Origin: Alphaproteobacteria bacterium MarineAlpha11_Bin1
Lineage (GTDB): Bacteria; Pseudomonadota; Alphaproteobacteria; MPNO01; UBA830
Reading direction: 5' to 3'
Length of the DNA stretch: 64,000 nt
Assembly (NCBI GenBank): GCA_002937455.1
Contig: PTJZ01000004.1
Location: forward strand, 1 to 64,000
The notes under the pieces are model-generated. The model was not told the origin of the DNA and did not search any database. It saw only the letters and a program-made list of their open reading frames with translations. Of the stretch, positions 17,943-27,975 are shown in pieces; position 1 is the first letter of the stretch; each line of letters opens with the position of its first letter. The position numbers and the translations under genes are program-made.

Positions 17943-18974
17943 CTATTGCGCCACCACTAAATGGATGTTTAGTAGCTCCGGAATAGTCACCGGATCCCGT
18001 CGGCCGAAACCGCATTCGGTGGAAATGCCGATTTCCCGCCCCGCGTGAATGACGGCTGTATTGAGGCGGCCTCTAGTCCCGTCAATCCCGTCGGAAAAAT
18101 GAACCAAACCCATGAAAAGCTGAGTTTTACTTTGCAATTTAAGCCTAGCGAGGGGAGCGAAATAAGCGTTGTCCGCTCGGTCATATGGTACAGGCATATG
18201 GATGAACTCTACACTGCGTGGGCTAAGGGTCGTTATCCTGTTCGCATAAATAACGCAGGTATCAAGATCCTGAGGCTCGATTATGTGTTTGTGGCCCGGA
18301 TCACCGTAACAGAGGTGGATGCCGGCCTCGATATCGCCCGGAACAAAGCCAAGGTGCCGGGCGATACGCTCGACCGAAGCGTCCACAATGTTTTCATAGT
18401 GTAAAGAGAGCCCGCCATCAGCAGCTACAACCTCGTGACACACATCCCATTGGATGGCGAGCTGATCGTGGGGAATCGCGTCCGCAATCGCCGCAACTTC
18501 GAGAGCCAGCGCCGCCTCAATAATCGGTTCAGCCGCAGCACGTTCTGATATCTCGAAAAAACCGACCGTTAGCGCTACCGCCGTTGGTATCGATACTTGG
18601 AAACGCGTCCATTCGGGTATCACCCCCTCACGCTTCAGCCGCGCAAACGTAGCGTAGGATTTCTCTGCATTAGCGGCATAGCCCATGTCTTCTATAGAAA
18701 CGTCGGCAGCATCTACACCATCACGTAGCACATAGAACGGGCGCGATATGTCGTCCTTGTATCCGTGAATGCTTGAATTGGTTGATTTCAGCTCGAAGTC
18801 TGGATGATTGTCGAACGTCTGTTTCTGCCAGCGAATCCAATAAGCGCGTTCACCGGTTTCTCCATCGGGCCACCTCGGGGCGGCGGTGCATACTGTATCG
18901 GCGATAGCCCGGAATACGGTTTCAGAATCGGCGAGGGGGATAGACCCTACGAAATGTACAGGGCGGACGGTCAA
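17943..18974 (-). CDS. MetE-like (UROD/MetE superfamily) protein coupled to gshB
   Basis: A 343-residue (beta/alpha)8-type protein resembling the catalytic half of cobalamin-independent methionine synthase. It starts [10 protein letters not shown], and the four MetE zinc ligands appear conserved: His220 and Cys222 in IHLCYGD, Glu256 in VEFIHM and Cys321 in TECGFGRR. It is half the length of MetE and lacks the N-terminal half, so it is not ordinary MetE; it may transfer a methyl or other group from or to a thiol. Its start overlaps the gshB stop by 4 bases, so the genes are translationally coupled and a thiol substrate is a fair guess. Confidence 0.72.
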   Translation of the reverse strand: MTVRPVHFVGSIPLADSETVFRAIADTVCTAAPRWPDGETGERAYWIRWQKQTFDNHPDFELKSTNSSIHGYKDDISRPFYVLRDGVDAADVSIEDMGYAANAEKSYATFARLKREGVIPEWTRFQVSIPTAVALTVGFFEISERAAAEPIIEAALALEVAAIADAIPHDQLAIQWDVCHEVVAADGGLSLHYENIVDASVERIARHLGFVPGDIEAGIHLCYGDPGHKHIIEPQDLDTCVIYANRITTLSPRSVEFIHMPVPYDRADNAYFAPLARLKLQSKTQLFMGLVHFSDGIDGTRGRLNTAVIHAGREIGISTECGFGRRDPVTIPELLNIHLVVAQ

Positions 18975-19912
18975 TTTACTTTGCTCTCAATAGCGTCCCA
19001 CAGCACTTTCTCAATATTTACTTCGTTCAGTCGGTTAATTTCTTGGATACCGGTTGGGGAAGTGACGTTTATTTCTGTCAGATAGTCGCCAATCACATCA
19101 ATTCCAACAAAGGTGAGCCCCCTCTCAACCAGCGCGGGGCCAATCTTTTCACAGATTTCGTGTTCGCGCACAGTCAATTCAGTTTTTTGCGCTCCGCCAC
19201 CGGCGTGGAAATTCGCACGGGCGTCCCCCTCCACCGGGATACGGGCCACGCCCCCGACCGGCACTCCGTCGACCAGGATAATGCGTTTGTCGCCCTGTCG
19301 TACTTCAGGTAGGTACCGCTGAACAATAAATGGCTCTCGATATTTCTGCTCAAACATCTCCAGCAGTGAGCCAAGATTCTCATCGTCTTCTCTCAGATGG
19401 AAAACGTCAGCGCCGCCGTTGCCGAATAGCGGCTTGACAATGATGCTCCCGTGCTCAGCACGGAACTCATCTATCGCCCGCCGATCTCTGGTGATTAGCG
19501 TATCTGGGAGCACGCCCTCGAATTTTGTGACAAACAGTTTTTCCGGCGCGTTTCGCACCTCGGCCGGGTCATTCACAACTAGTGTATCGGGGTGAATGTG
19601 CTCCAACAGATGGGTTGCCGTGATATAATTCATGTCGAACGGTGGATCCTGACGCATCAGTACCACGTCGACGCTCGACAAACAGAGCATTTCTTCACCA
19701 CCCAACGTGAAATGGTTGCCATGGGCGTAGCGCACTTCCATGGGTCTCGCCCAAGCAGAAAGATCACCATCACGAAAAACTAATCCGTCGGGTTCATAAT
19801 GGTATATCTCGTGCCCGCGCGCCTGCGCCTCCATAGCCAGCATGAACGTGGAATCGGCATTAATATCGATCGACGCGATATGATCCATCTGGATCGCAAC
19901 AGACAGGCTCAT
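18971..19912 (-). CDS. gshB: Glutathione synthetase
   Basis: ATP-grasp ligase joining gamma-glutamylcysteine and glycine. 313 residues: [20 protein letters not shown] at the start, [18 protein letters not shown], the ATP-binding [36 protein letters not shown] and the C-terminal [17 protein letters not shown] with the metal-binding Glu/Asn. Start ATG with GGAG upstream. The coupled downstream gene is MetE-like. gshA is not in the window. Confidence 0.97.
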   Translation of the reverse strand: MSLSVAIQMDHIASIDINADSTFMLAMEAQARGHEIYHYEPDGLVFRDGDLSAWARPMEVRYAHGNHFTLGGEEMLCLSSVDVVLMRQDPPFDMNYITATHLLEHIHPDTLVVNDPAEVRNAPEKLFVTKFEGVLPDTLITRDRRAIDEFRAEHGSIIVKPLFGNGGADVFHLREDDENLGSLLEMFEQKYREPFIVQRYLPEVRQGDKRIILVDGVPVGGVARIPVEGDARANFHAGGGAQKTELTVREHEICEKIGPALVERGLTFVGIDVIGDYLTEINVTSPTGIQEINRLNEVNIEKVLWDAIESKVN

Positions 19913-20222
19913 AAGGGGTACTCCGTTTCTGCTAGGGCTCTTTTTGCCCTGAGGCGGGACTTAGATCAATGGGGCAGGGACCCCGCGTCCTCAGCGGGGG
20001 GCTTCGCGTTAAGGAAAGAGATGCCTAGATACCGTCTGGTGATCCAATCGTTTAGCTCCAAGTCACCCTAAGATCGGTTTGCCGACCATATCAGAAGACT
20101 TTTGGGAAATACTTGTCGTAATCGACATCCCCGCAGTTTGCTTCAGTAAAGAAAAAGATCCACACCAATTCTCTAGAAAGCGATGTGGAGCATCCCGTGG
20201 CCCCCAAGCCGAGTGTAAATGT
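19913..20222. other. Intergenic region between sirB1-like gene and gshB
   Basis: 310 bases with no supported ORF. It contains a GC-rich hairpin, CCCCGC (19981-19986), 7-base loop, GCGGGG (19994-19999), 69 bases upstream of gshB on its strand, without a T run. The yraN gene that often lies near gshB and rsmI in alphaproteobacteria is not seen here. Confidence 0.5.
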
Positions 20223-21044
20223 TTAGTGATTGCGACACTTGAGTTTCTGGATAATTGATAAGGCATCATGGCGTACAGCAGCGCTTTCCGCGCGATCAAC
20301 AATTACTGTAAACGCTTCGATCGCCGCACCAAAATTCCCCATACGAGCGTGAACAATACCTGCCTCCCTCCAAAGAAATAATGCGCTAGGCGCAAACTTG
20401 AGCATTCCGTCGATCACCTGAAGCACTTTTTCAATCCTGCCGGCCTGCTCGTGCCGTGTTTTAATGTTATTCTGTAGCCGAATCAGGATATCTCGGTTTC
20501 CGACGGCCTTATAATGCGCCGGCATAAGCTCTGCCTCTAGACCACAAGTAACCTTTATCAACTCCCTTAGATCGGCGGAGGTGCGCTCGATGCCGTCATT
20601 GAAGGGGTCGAGGATTATTCGGTCTCTGCCCCCCCCAAGGCGGATCAGAAAATGTCCGGGGAAATTAAGCCCCTCCGCAACAATACCATGGGCTCGAGCC
20701 ACAGTTATAAAAAGGATCCCGAGAGTGACTGGCAATCCTTTTTTGCGATCTATTACATCCATAATATTGGCATTCCGGATATCATCGTAAGTAATCCTAT
20801 CCCCATGGTACCCATACGCTCGCAGAAGAACGCCATTGAGAGCGTGGGACAAATTACTTCCAGCCGCTAATGAGTCGCCGACATCGTCCGCAAGTTTCGC
20901 CATGTGATCACGATAAGGGTCTGGTGAGACCTCGGGCCTGTCCAAGGCCGCTAACGCAAGAGCGCCCTCACCCAGATCTATACATGCATCGTCGCAGGTA
21001 CTGATCTTCGTTAGTATGTCTTCTGCGTAGGTGCGCTGTATCAA
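20223..21044 (-). CDS. SirB1-family protein (transglutaminase-like plus TPR region)
   Basis: A 273-residue protein. The transglutaminase-like domain has LSHALNGVLLRAYGYHGD, DRKKGLPVTLGILFITVARAHG and GLNFPGHFLIRLGG, typical of SirB1; the C-terminal 90 residues form TPR-like helices. The Cys of the transglutaminase triad is not at the usual site (SNLSHALN), so a non-catalytic role is likely. TTG start, 5 bases after the BON gene, hence cotranscribed with it. A run of eight C lies at 20629-20636. Confidence 0.82.
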   Translation of the reverse strand: MIQRTYAEDILTKISTCDDACIDLGEGALALAALDRPEVSPDPYRDHMAKLADDVGDSLAAGSNLSHALNGVLLRAYGYHGDRITYDDIRNANIMDVIDRKKGLPVTLGILFITVARAHGIVAEGLNFPGHFLIRLGGGRDRIILDPFNDGIERTSADLRELIKVTCGLEAELMPAHYKAVGNRDILIRLQNNIKTRHEQAGRIEKVLQVIDGMLKFAPSALFLWREAGIVHARMGNFGAAIEAFTVIVDRAESAAVRHDALSIIQKLKCRNH

Positions 21045-21049
21045 GGCGT

Positions 21050-21652
21050 TCAGGTCGATGGTCTCTTTATTTTCACGTAGTTTACCACCCTCTCTACGTA
21101 ATCAATGCTTCGGGCGTGGTTAATGACACGATCCAGTTCTCGGCGGCTTTGTGCGATCCCGATGAGATAGATTTTTGCACGTACAGTCTCGATTGAATAG
21201 TTTATTGAAGACACCTCTTTGTCAAAAAGGAGCCTCGATTTGAGTTGGCCGGAGATCCACGCGTCACGGCCGTATCCGGTCAAACCACCGGAGTCGGCAA
21301 CTTCTATTTCGTTAATTACTTCAGCAACGCCCTCAGCCTGCCATGCCAGTTCTACCGCTTTTATTTGACTGTCAGACGTATCAAGCGCTCCTGTCAAAAG
21401 GACCCGGCCACCATAGACTTGGAACCCGATTTTCCTCCATAAACGTTCATCCTCCTGAGAAAACAGTGCGTTTAAACGCAGTCGTATCGCCGTATCGTCG
21501 ACAGCGCCCGATATACCACGCTCCTCCATAGCGGCAGTACCGGCGGTTGCGCCGACGCCAACCACAGTGCTCGTGCAGCCTGGAAGGGCCACTGTCACTA
21601 AAAGAACAACAGATACTGTTATTGGCATTAGAGAGGATCTGTTTCGAAACAT
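21050..21652 (-). CDS. BON-domain lipoprotein
   Basis: A 200-residue lipoprotein: signal peptide, lipobox LPGC (Cys about residue 26), then a Gly/Ala-rich stretch and two BON domains (about residues 50-118 and 126-195), visible in GGRVLLTGALDT and AKIYLIGIAQSRREL. It resembles the envelope lipoprotein DolP/YraP, which binds anionic phospholipid and supports outer-membrane integrity. Neighbouring rsmI and lpoA support this, since yraP lies near rsmI and lpoA in many proteobacteria. Confidence 0.88.
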   Translation of the reverse strand: MFRNRSSLMPITVSVVLLVTVALPGCTSTVVGVGATAGTAAMEERGISGAVDDTAIRLRLNALFSQEDERLWRKIGFQVYGGRVLLTGALDTSDSQIKAVELAWQAEGVAEVINEIEVADSGGLTGYGRDAWISGQLKSRLLFDKEVSSINYSIETVRAKIYLIGIAQSRRELDRVINHARSIDYVERVVNYVKIKRPST

Positions 21653-21869
21653 TATGCGCCTCTATATGTTGACCGCGCCGCAAATAGCCTAATGCGTCAT
21701 CCAAACGAAGAAGGGAACTTTTATAAATGGGAAGTAAATTTGCCCAATCATCTGATTCGCTCCAAGCTTTGATTATATGGGCCGGTTAGCTAGCCAAACC
21801 TTTCGGGTATCCGCAGTTTTGGCCCAACCTGGTTAGCGCTCCGTCCCCAAGCGGAAACTTTAATACTTT

Positions 21870-22817
21870 TTACTTGCGAACAACGGCTGAAACATGTTCG
21901 AGGCGCAAAGCCCGCCGATAAACCTCTTTCTTAGATACTCCGGTCGCAGAAGCCACCATTGCCGCAGCATCGCGGACAGACATCTTGGAGATGCCTTCCT
22001 TGAGAAGTGCGTCAATGTCCTCTTCATTGGGCGGGCTTTCCTCGGGCGGGCCGACTACGATGATCACTTCTCCCTTCGGCCCCTCCTCCTCCGTATATTT
22101 TTTGGCAAGGCCCGATAGGCGGCCCCGGACAACTTCCTCATGAATTTTCGTCAACTCTCGACCAACAGCCGCAGCGCGGTCACCCAAATCTTCGGCGAGA
22201 GCGGATAAAGACAGTGCCAGTCTTCTAGGCGATTCTAGAAATATCAGCGTGGCTCGAATACTTGAAAATTCCTGAATTAGATCACTGCGCGCTTTTTCTT
22301 TTGTTGGCAGGTAGCCAGCAAATAGGAAACGATCAGTCGGCAGCCCCGAAAGCACAAGCGCCGCCAGAGGAGACGCTGGCCCGGGTACAGCAGTTACATG
22401 AATGCCTGCCTCGACCGCTGCTACGACGAGCTTATACCCGGGATCCGAAATCATCGGTGTTCCTGCATCAGATACGAGCGCTACAGTCTCTCCATTTCTG
22501 AGCCTCTCGATTAGTCGCGCGCGTACCGATTCGGAACTGTGATCATGATATGAAACAAGTTTTGATCGTATGCCTCGATTAAATAGAAGTTTTCGGGTAA
22601 CCCGGGTATCCTCGCATGCGATTAGGCTGGCCTCCCTAAGTGTACTAGCGGCACGTTCCGTCAGATCACCGAGGTTTCCGATCGGCGTTGCAACGATATA
22701 TAGTCCAGGGCGGGGCAGTGTTTTCGATCGTTTACTTGGCACGGTTGGGTCGTTAGGGTGCGCGCCGTTCGTCTCTCGAGAACAAGGTGATTCGCTGTTA
22801 TCAGGTATCGGAACCAT
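21870..22817 (-). CDS. rsmI: 16S rRNA (cytidine1402-2'-O)-methyltransferase
   Basis: Methylates the ribose of C1402 in the 16S rRNA decoding site. 315 residues, tetrapyrrole-methylase fold: GLYIVATPIGNLGDLTERA, ACEDTRVTRKLL, VSDAGTPMISDPG and AVPGPASPLAALVLSGLPTDRFLFAGYLP. The first 37 residues are not part of the usual fold; GTG 22742 would give a shorter protein. If the ATG at 22817 is used, its start is only 2 bases from that of lpoA, and each promoter would lie in the other gene. Confidence 0.95.
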   Translation of the reverse strand: MVPIPDNSESPCSRETNGAHPNDPTVPSKRSKTLPRPGLYIVATPIGNLGDLTERAASTLREASLIACEDTRVTRKLLFNRGIRSKLVSYHDHSSESVRARLIERLRNGETVALVSDAGTPMISDPGYKLVVAAVEAGIHVTAVPGPASPLAALVLSGLPTDRFLFAGYLPTKEKARSDLIQEFSSIRATLIFLESPRRLALSLSALAEDLGDRAAAVGRELTKIHEEVVRGRLSGLAKKYTEEEGPKGEVIIVVGPPEESPPNEEDIDALLKEGISKMSVRDAAAMVASATGVSKKEVYRRALRLEHVSAVVRK

Positions 22818-22819
22818 CG

Positions 22820-24223
22820 ATGAAACTTTTTTCCGATTTTTTTCGATTTATAGCCATTTTTATCTTTCTTTGTGGGCTTTCGCTAACAGGGTGCAATGAT
22901 ACGGCAACGCGCGGCGGAGGCAACGCTCCTTTTGTTTCGAGCCCGGTCAGCACTTCCCCACGCCCATCAACTTCTCCCGTTCAATCGGGTCCGATAGAGT
23001 CTCCTCTGCCGGTCGTGGCGAGTCGCCCTCCCCCCCCCACACCCGAGCGGGACGTCGTGGTTCTTAAGCCACCGGAAAATATGAAACACCAAGTGCGGGT
23101 TGGCTTACTTCTGCCGTTAAGCGGCCCACGAAGTGCTGTCGGGCGAAAGCTATTGGATGCCGCAATTTTAGCAGTGTTTGATATAGCGGACAGCCATTTT
23201 GTTCTGGTCCCGATCGATACCAGAAGCACGCCGGAAGGCGCTGTCCTCGCTGCAGAGGAAGCGATTGCCGCGGATGTAAAACTTGTCATTGGGCCGGTCT
23301 TTTCCGACGCTGTTGAGGCATCAGCTAACACTATACTGGACGCCGGTCTCAGCATGCTGGTGTTTTCCAACGACCGGGCTGTCGCAAGAACCGGTATTTA
23401 TCTCTCGGGGCTGCTGCCCGAAACCCAGATCGATCGGATCATGCGCTACGCTTGGCAACGTGGTTTGCAAACAATTGGAGCGTTGGTGCCCCCTGGACCT
23501 TTTGGTGAGCGGGTGTCCGATGCTCTTAGGGAGGCAGCCGCAGTCGGTGGAATAGAGATTACAAGAATACGGAAATACGGAAATACACCGGAAAGTATTG
23601 CCACCGCTGTAAAGATAATAACTGATTACGACGATCGGCGATCGGCGCTTTTAGAAAAACGAGCTGAATTAAAAAAACGCGAAGACGAAGGCTCCCAAAG
23701 AGCCTTGGCTAGACTGGAGGTACTGGAAACTATGGGGTCGGTTCCATTTGATGCACTCTTGGTTGTAGCTTCTGGTGATGACCTCGTGAATCTAGCGGCG
23801 CAATTGGGTAATTACGACATTGACACGAAACGAACTCGCATTCTCGGAACTTCGGACTGGGCCGCAGAGGAAACTGGCCGGGAACCCTCGCTGGTCGGCG
23901 CTTGGTTTGCAACACCCCCAGTCGAGGCCACCACCGCTTTTGCCGCAAAATACCGAAAAACCTATGGTACGAGCCCGCCGCCTATTACATCATCAGCTTA
24001 TGACCTAGTCTCTTTAGCGGCCATCCTAGGGTCTCAGACCAATGGGCCGAGATTCGATAGGAAAACATTGACATCTGAAACCGGTTTTTTTGGTGTCGGC
24101 GGGCTTTTTCGTTTTCGTGATGACGGTTTAGTGGAGCGTAGCTTAGAAGTGAGAGAGGTCCAGGCCCGCGGAAACCGGGTCATTGACGCGGCCCGCAAAC
24201 GCTTTGGAAATATCGCCGATTAA
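22820..24223 (+). CDS. Penicillin-binding protein activator (LpoA-like lipoprotein)
   Basis: A 467-residue lipoprotein: signal peptide with lipobox LTGC (Cys about 25), a Pro/Ser-rich linker, then a type 1 periplasmic-binding-protein fold, VRVGLLLPLSGPRSAVGRKLLDAA to the C-terminus. This is the LppC/LpoA C-terminal domain that activates PBP1A in E. coli; the TPR domain of enterobacterial LpoA is absent, as usual in alphaproteobacteria. An earlier ATG in frame lies inside rsmI; ATG 22820 begins the signal peptide. A run of nine C lies in the linker (23030-23038). Stop overlaps that of hemW. Confidence 0.86.
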   Translation: MKLFSDFFRFIAIFIFLCGLSLTGCNDTATRGGGNAPFVSSPVSTSPRPSTSPVQSGPIESPLPVVASRPPPPTPERDVVVLKPPENMKHQVRVGLLLPLSGPRSAVGRKLLDAAILAVFDIADSHFVLVPIDTRSTPEGAVLAAEEAIAADVKLVIGPVFSDAVEASANTILDAGLSMLVFSNDRAVARTGIYLSGLLPETQIDRIMRYAWQRGLQTIGALVPPGPFGERVSDALREAAAVGGIEITRIRKYGNTPESIATAVKIITDYDDRRSALLEKRAELKKREDEGSQRALARLEVLETMGSVPFDALLVVASGDDLVNLAAQLGNYDIDTKRTRILGTSDWAAEETGREPSLVGAWFATPPVEATTAFAAKYRKTYGTSPPPITSSAYDLVSLAAILGSQTNGPRFDRKTLTSETGFFGVGGLFRFRDDGLVERSLEVREVQARGNRVIDAARKRFGNIAD

Positions 24224-25431
24224 TAAACATCGGGGATCAGTGCTTCAATCACGGCATTTAGGAGTTGTCGTCCCATTGATGTTGCCCTGATCCCTGCTTC
24301 ATCAATCTCGACCAGTCCAGCATCGACTAGGGCCTGGGAGCGTTGAAGATCGATACAGTCCGCAAGATCGACCCCGGTTAGTTGGGAAAATAGCGCTCGA
24401 TCGATCCCGCAGGTTACGCGCATCCCCATCATCAGGCTTTCGATTATATGTTCCTTCTTAGAAATAGTTTCAAAGACCCGGGTCGCGTGGCCTTGCTTTT
24501 TGATCGCCGCCATCCAGTTCTCGGGCAGCGTAATCTGCTCAGTGCGCTTGCGAGTGCCATTGATGGCTATTCGGCCGTGGGCGCCGGGACCAATGCCGAC
24601 GTATTCTCCACCGCGCCAGTAAGTAAGATTATGGCGACTTTCATGGCCAGAGACGGCATAGTTAGAAACTTCATAGGAGGAAAGGCCTGCTTTCTCTGTC
24701 ATTTCCGACGTTTTTTCAGATAACTCGATAGCAAGGTCATCGGCGGGCAAATCCAACATGCCCTTTTTATGAATTGAGAAAAATGGAGTCCCCCTTTCGA
24801 TCGTTAATTGATATAGGGAAAGGTGCCCAGTTCCAAACGCCAGCGCCTCGTTCAACTGAACGGCCCAAGCTGGGGTTGTCTGCCCTGGCAGGGCGTAAAT
24901 CATGTCAAAGGAAATACGATCAAAGGTTTTTTTTGCAATCGTCAAAGCATTGCGTGCTTCCATTGCGCTGTGCGCTCGGCCCAGAAACCTCAGGTCCTGA
25001 TCATGAAACGATTGTACACCGATGGATACTCGATTAATCCCTGCCGCCCTAAAATCAGCGAATTTACGGGCCTCAACGGATGATGGGTTGGCCTCAAGTG
25101 TTACTTCCAGATCCGGCGAGACAAACCAATAGGAAGCAAGCTCATCAAGGACAGCGGCGGCTGTCGACGGGGGCATCAGAGATGGGGTTCCTCCTCCAAA
25201 AAACACCGTTTCAAGACGGCGGCCTTTAGTTTTCGCTCCAAAATAAGCTAACTCCGATAATAGGCCGTCTCGCCAAGAGTTTTGGTCTATTAGCCCGGAA
25301 ACGTGGGAGTTGAAATCACAATATGGGCACTTCGAACCACAGAACGGCCAGTGTACATAAAGTCCAAATCCCCCGGGAGCGCTACTTAGGGATACTTCGC
25401 GAGAAGATAAGTTCGCTGAGGAGGTAGACAT
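24220..25431 (-). CDS. hemW: Radical SAM protein HemW (heme chaperone)
   Basis: A 403-residue radical SAM protein. The cluster motif CX3CX2C is FCGSKCPYCDFNSH (about residues 31-44), with GGGTPS and RVSIGVQSFHDQDLRFLGRAH following, and a HemN-type C-terminal domain. HemW inserts heme into respiratory enzymes; it was long named as an oxygen-independent coproporphyrinogen oxidase, but it lacks the extra N-terminal Cys of HemN. Third gene of the rph-rdgB-hemW operon; convergent with lpoA with overlapping stops. Confidence 0.94.
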   Translation of the reverse strand: MSTSSANLSSREVSLSSAPGGFGLYVHWPFCGSKCPYCDFNSHVSGLIDQNSWRDGLLSELAYFGAKTKGRRLETVFFGGGTPSLMPPSTAAAVLDELASYWFVSPDLEVTLEANPSSVEARKFADFRAAGINRVSIGVQSFHDQDLRFLGRAHSAMEARNALTIAKKTFDRISFDMIYALPGQTTPAWAVQLNEALAFGTGHLSLYQLTIERGTPFFSIHKKGMLDLPADDLAIELSEKTSEMTEKAGLSSYEVSNYAVSGHESRHNLTYWRGGEYVGIGPGAHGRIAINGTRKRTEQITLPENWMAAIKKQGHATRVFETISKKEHIIESLMMGMRVTCGIDRALFSQLTGVDLADCIDLQRSQALVDAGLVEIDEAGIRATSMGRQLLNAVIEALIPDVY

Positions 25432-25447
25432 GCGGGGAAAATGACTG

Positions 25448-26056
25448 TCAGGCCGCCGGAAAACAGGCGTCTATTAGCTTTCGGAAAGCTGCGGCACGAT
25501 GGCTATTGGCATGTTTTTTTTCTGGATCGATCTCGCCATAAGTACCCGTATCCCCATCCGCCAAAAACATTGGATCATAGCCAAACCCCCGTTCTCCTCG
25601 GGGCGGCCAGACCAAAGCACCATTAACTGTGCCCTCAAAAACTTCTGAATGTCCGTCTGGCCAGGTCAGCGCAAGGGCACAAACGAACCGAGCGCCGCGA
25701 TCAGGGTTATTTCCTATTTCCTCGTTAACCCGCACCATCGCAGCGTCGAAATCCTTTTCTGGCCCGCCCCATCGCGCGGAATATATTCCAGGCGCGCCGC
25801 CAAGCGCATTAACCTCTAAGCCGGAATCGTCGGCTAAAGCCGGAAGATTCGCCATTAATGCCGCAGAATCTGCCTTTAATTTAGCATTTTCGATAAAAGT
25901 AAGGCCGGTTTCTTCCGGCTCTGGAAGGCTTAGTTGGGCAGCCGAAACTACCTCCACCGACCAAGGTAACAATAGCTCTCCGAGCTCCCGCACCTTGCCG
26001 GGGTTATGGCTAGCAATTATCAATCTTTGCTCAATGAAGGTCCGAGCCATGATCAA
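25448..26056 (-). CDS. rdgB: XTP/dITP pyrophosphatase
   Basis: House-cleaning enzyme hydrolysing dITP, ITP and XTP. 202 residues: [18 protein letters not shown] (about 12-29), the catalytic [22 protein letters not shown] and [10 protein letters not shown], then SHRAAAF near the end. Its start overlaps the rph stop as ATGA. Confidence 0.97.
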   Translation of the reverse strand: MIMARTFIEQRLIIASHNPGKVRELGELLLPWSVEVVSAAQLSLPEPEETGLTFIENAKLKADSAALMANLPALADDSGLEVNALGGAPGIYSARWGGPEKDFDAAMVRVNEEIGNNPDRGARFVCALALTWPDGHSEVFEGTVNGALVWPPRGERGFGYDPMFLADGDTGTYGEIDPEKKHANSHRAAAFRKLIDACFPAA

Positions 26057-26769
26057 GTCAATAGAGCCATCGTCTGTGCCGTAGTCAGCTCCCCTGTTCC
26101 TTTTTTAGCGAGCTCAAACAACGCTAGGAACACGTCTTCGGAAAATGGCTCGGTTTCGGCAGTGCCCTGTATTTCTACTATCCCGCCAATGCCGGTGAGA
26201 ACAAAGTTTGCATCTGCATCCGCATTGGAGTCCTCGGAATAATCGAGATCTAAAACTGGTGTGCCCTTGAAAACCCCGCAAGAAATAGCTGCGATTGAAC
26301 CAGTTATTGGGTCCGAGGCTATTACGCCCGATTTTTTCAGATGGTCGGTCGCGATTTTAAGCGCCACCCAAGCGCCTGTAACCGCTGCCGTGCGCGTCCC
26401 ACCGTCCGCCTGAATGACATCGCAGTCGAGGCGAATTTGACGCTCGCCGAGCGCTTGCAGATCCGTGACCGCACGTAAAGATCTTCCAATAAGGCGCTGG
26501 ATCTCCTGCGTGCGGCCAGATTGCTTCCCACGCGCCGCCTCGCGATCCATTCGATCATGAGTAGACCTCGGCAGCATGCCGTATTCAGCGGTAACCCAAC
26601 CACGGCCTGAATTCCGCATCCACGGCGGAACTCGGTCTTCAACGGTGGCATTACACAAAACGTGTGTATCCCCGAACTTTGAGAGACACGACCCTTCTGC
26701 ATAGGGTGAGAACCCGGTTTCAAGCTTAACTGGTCGCATTTGATCGGGGGATCGGCCGGAAGGGCGCAT
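26053..26769 (-). CDS. rph: Ribonuclease PH
   Basis: Phosphorolytic 3' exoribonuclease that trims tRNA ends. 238 residues: [14 protein letters not shown] at the start, [30 protein letters not shown] and [30 protein letters not shown] with catalytic residues. The frame is open 13 codons upstream, but ATG 26767-26769 has AGGAG at ideal spacing and matches the family. First gene of the rph-rdgB-hemW operon, divergent from hrcA. Confidence 0.97.
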   Translation of the reverse strand: MRPSGRSPDQMRPVKLETGFSPYAEGSCLSKFGDTHVLCNATVEDRVPPWMRNSGRGWVTAEYGMLPRSTHDRMDREAARGKQSGRTQEIQRLIGRSLRAVTDLQALGERQIRLDCDVIQADGGTRTAAVTGAWVALKIATDHLKKSGVIASDPITGSIAAISCGVFKGTPVLDLDYSEDSNADADANFVLTGIGGIVEIQGTAETEPFSEDVFLALFELAKKGTGELTTAQTMALLT

Positions 26770-26838
26770 TATGTTCTCCTGGTTTGCGGTTAAGGCCAAG
26801 CTATCCAAGCCAGCGCCCCCCGTAAAGCGCCAACACCG

Positions 26839-26866
26839 TTGACAATCTACCGACCCATACTACATT
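26839..26866 (+). promoter_or_regulatory. Housekeeping-type promoter upstream of hrcA
   Basis: A perfect -35 TTGACA (26839-26844), 16 bases, then TACATT (26861-26866), 45 bases before the hrcA ATG. No CIRCE element (TTAGCACTC, 9 bases, GAGTGCTAA) was found between rph and hrcA. Confidence 0.5.
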
Positions 26867-26910
26867 TTGTTCGTCGTTCGGTAGTCGAGACCATTAACCC
26901 GAATATCAGC

Positions 26911-27963
26911 ATGATTAATGACCTAAATGATCGTTCGCGCCAAGTGTTCCGCGAAATAGTTGAATCCTATGTCGCCGATGGCGAGCCCGTCGGTTCGCAG
27001 ACGCTATCACAACGGCTAAGAATGCCTTTGTCACCAGCGACCATTCGTAATGTCATGGCCGAATTAGAAGATATGGGTCTACTTTATTCACCGCACAAAT
27101 CCGCGGGCCGCCTCCCGACAGACGCGGGCCTGAGGATGTTCGTAGATGGCCTACTGGAAATCGGCGACCTCAGCTCCGAGGACCGCGAAAACATAGACGC
27201 CCGTTGTGTGGCGCACGGTACTAACCTCGAAGAAGCGTTGGGCGAGGCAACATCGCTGCTATCCGGCTTAGCAAAATGTGCCGGCTTGGTGATCGCGCCG
27301 AAAACAGCACTTCCTCTTAAACACGTCGAATTTGTAAATTTAGGCGACGGTCGGGTCTTAGCCGTTCTGGTTACAGATGAAGGATTTGTCGAGAATCGGA
27401 TCATCAATATGCCCCGAGGGACGCCTCCATCAGCGCTTGTCCAAGCTGGAAATTATCTCAATGCCCGGCTTACCGGAAAAACCATCAACGATGCTCGCCA
27501 AGCGATTGCTGGAGAGATCGACCAGCGCAGAGCGCAGATAGACGAAATCACTAGCAACTTGATCGAAGCGGGGTTAGCCGCGTGGTCCGGTGACGGTAAT
27601 ACCGGCTCTGCCTCCAGCGGAAGCACCCTTATTGTAAAAGGACAGTCGCGGCTGTTGGACGAAATATCAGCGGCGCAGGATCTCGAGAGGGTTCGGGGGC
27701 TATTTCAAGCGCTCGAGACGGAAGAACTATTGGTAAAGCTACTCGACGTGACAGATAGTGCAGAAGGCGTACAGATTTTCATCGGCGCGGAGAACACACT
27801 TTTTGACCAGGCGGGCTGCTCACTGGTTGTTGCCCCTTTTAAGGGCGAGAACCAGGCCATCGTCGGGGCCATCGGCGTTATCGGCCCAACGCGTCTAAAT
27901 TACGCACGCATAATACCGATGGTAGATTACACGGCCCAAGTAATAGACCGGATCATTAGATAA
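26911..27963 (+). CDS. hrcA: Heat-inducible transcription repressor HrcA
   Basis: A winged-helix repressor that binds CIRCE elements and is kept folded by GroESL. 350 residues: DLNDRSRQVFREIVESYVADGEPVGSQTL, SPATIRNVMAELEDMGLL (the recognition helix region) and PHKSAGRLPTDAGLR, then the GAF-like domain. The frame opens at TTG 26839, but ATG 26911 fits the family length and start. grpE follows 12 bases later. No CIRCE was found in this window, so its target is probably groESL elsewhere. Confidence 0.96.
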   Translation: MINDLNDRSRQVFREIVESYVADGEPVGSQTLSQRLRMPLSPATIRNVMAELEDMGLLYSPHKSAGRLPTDAGLRMFVDGLLEIGDLSSEDRENIDARCVAHGTNLEEALGEATSLLSGLAKCAGLVIAPKTALPLKHVEFVNLGDGRVLAVLVTDEGFVENRIINMPRGTPPSALVQAGNYLNARLTGKTINDARQAIAGEIDQRRAQIDEITSNLIEAGLAAWSGDGNTGSASSGSTLIVKGQSRLLDEISAAQDLERVRGLFQALETEELLVKLLDVTDSAEGVQIFIGAENTLFDQAGCSLVVAPFKGENQAIVGAIGVIGPTRLNYARIIPMVDYTAQVIDRIIR

Positions 27964-27975
27964 AAGGTAAACAAA

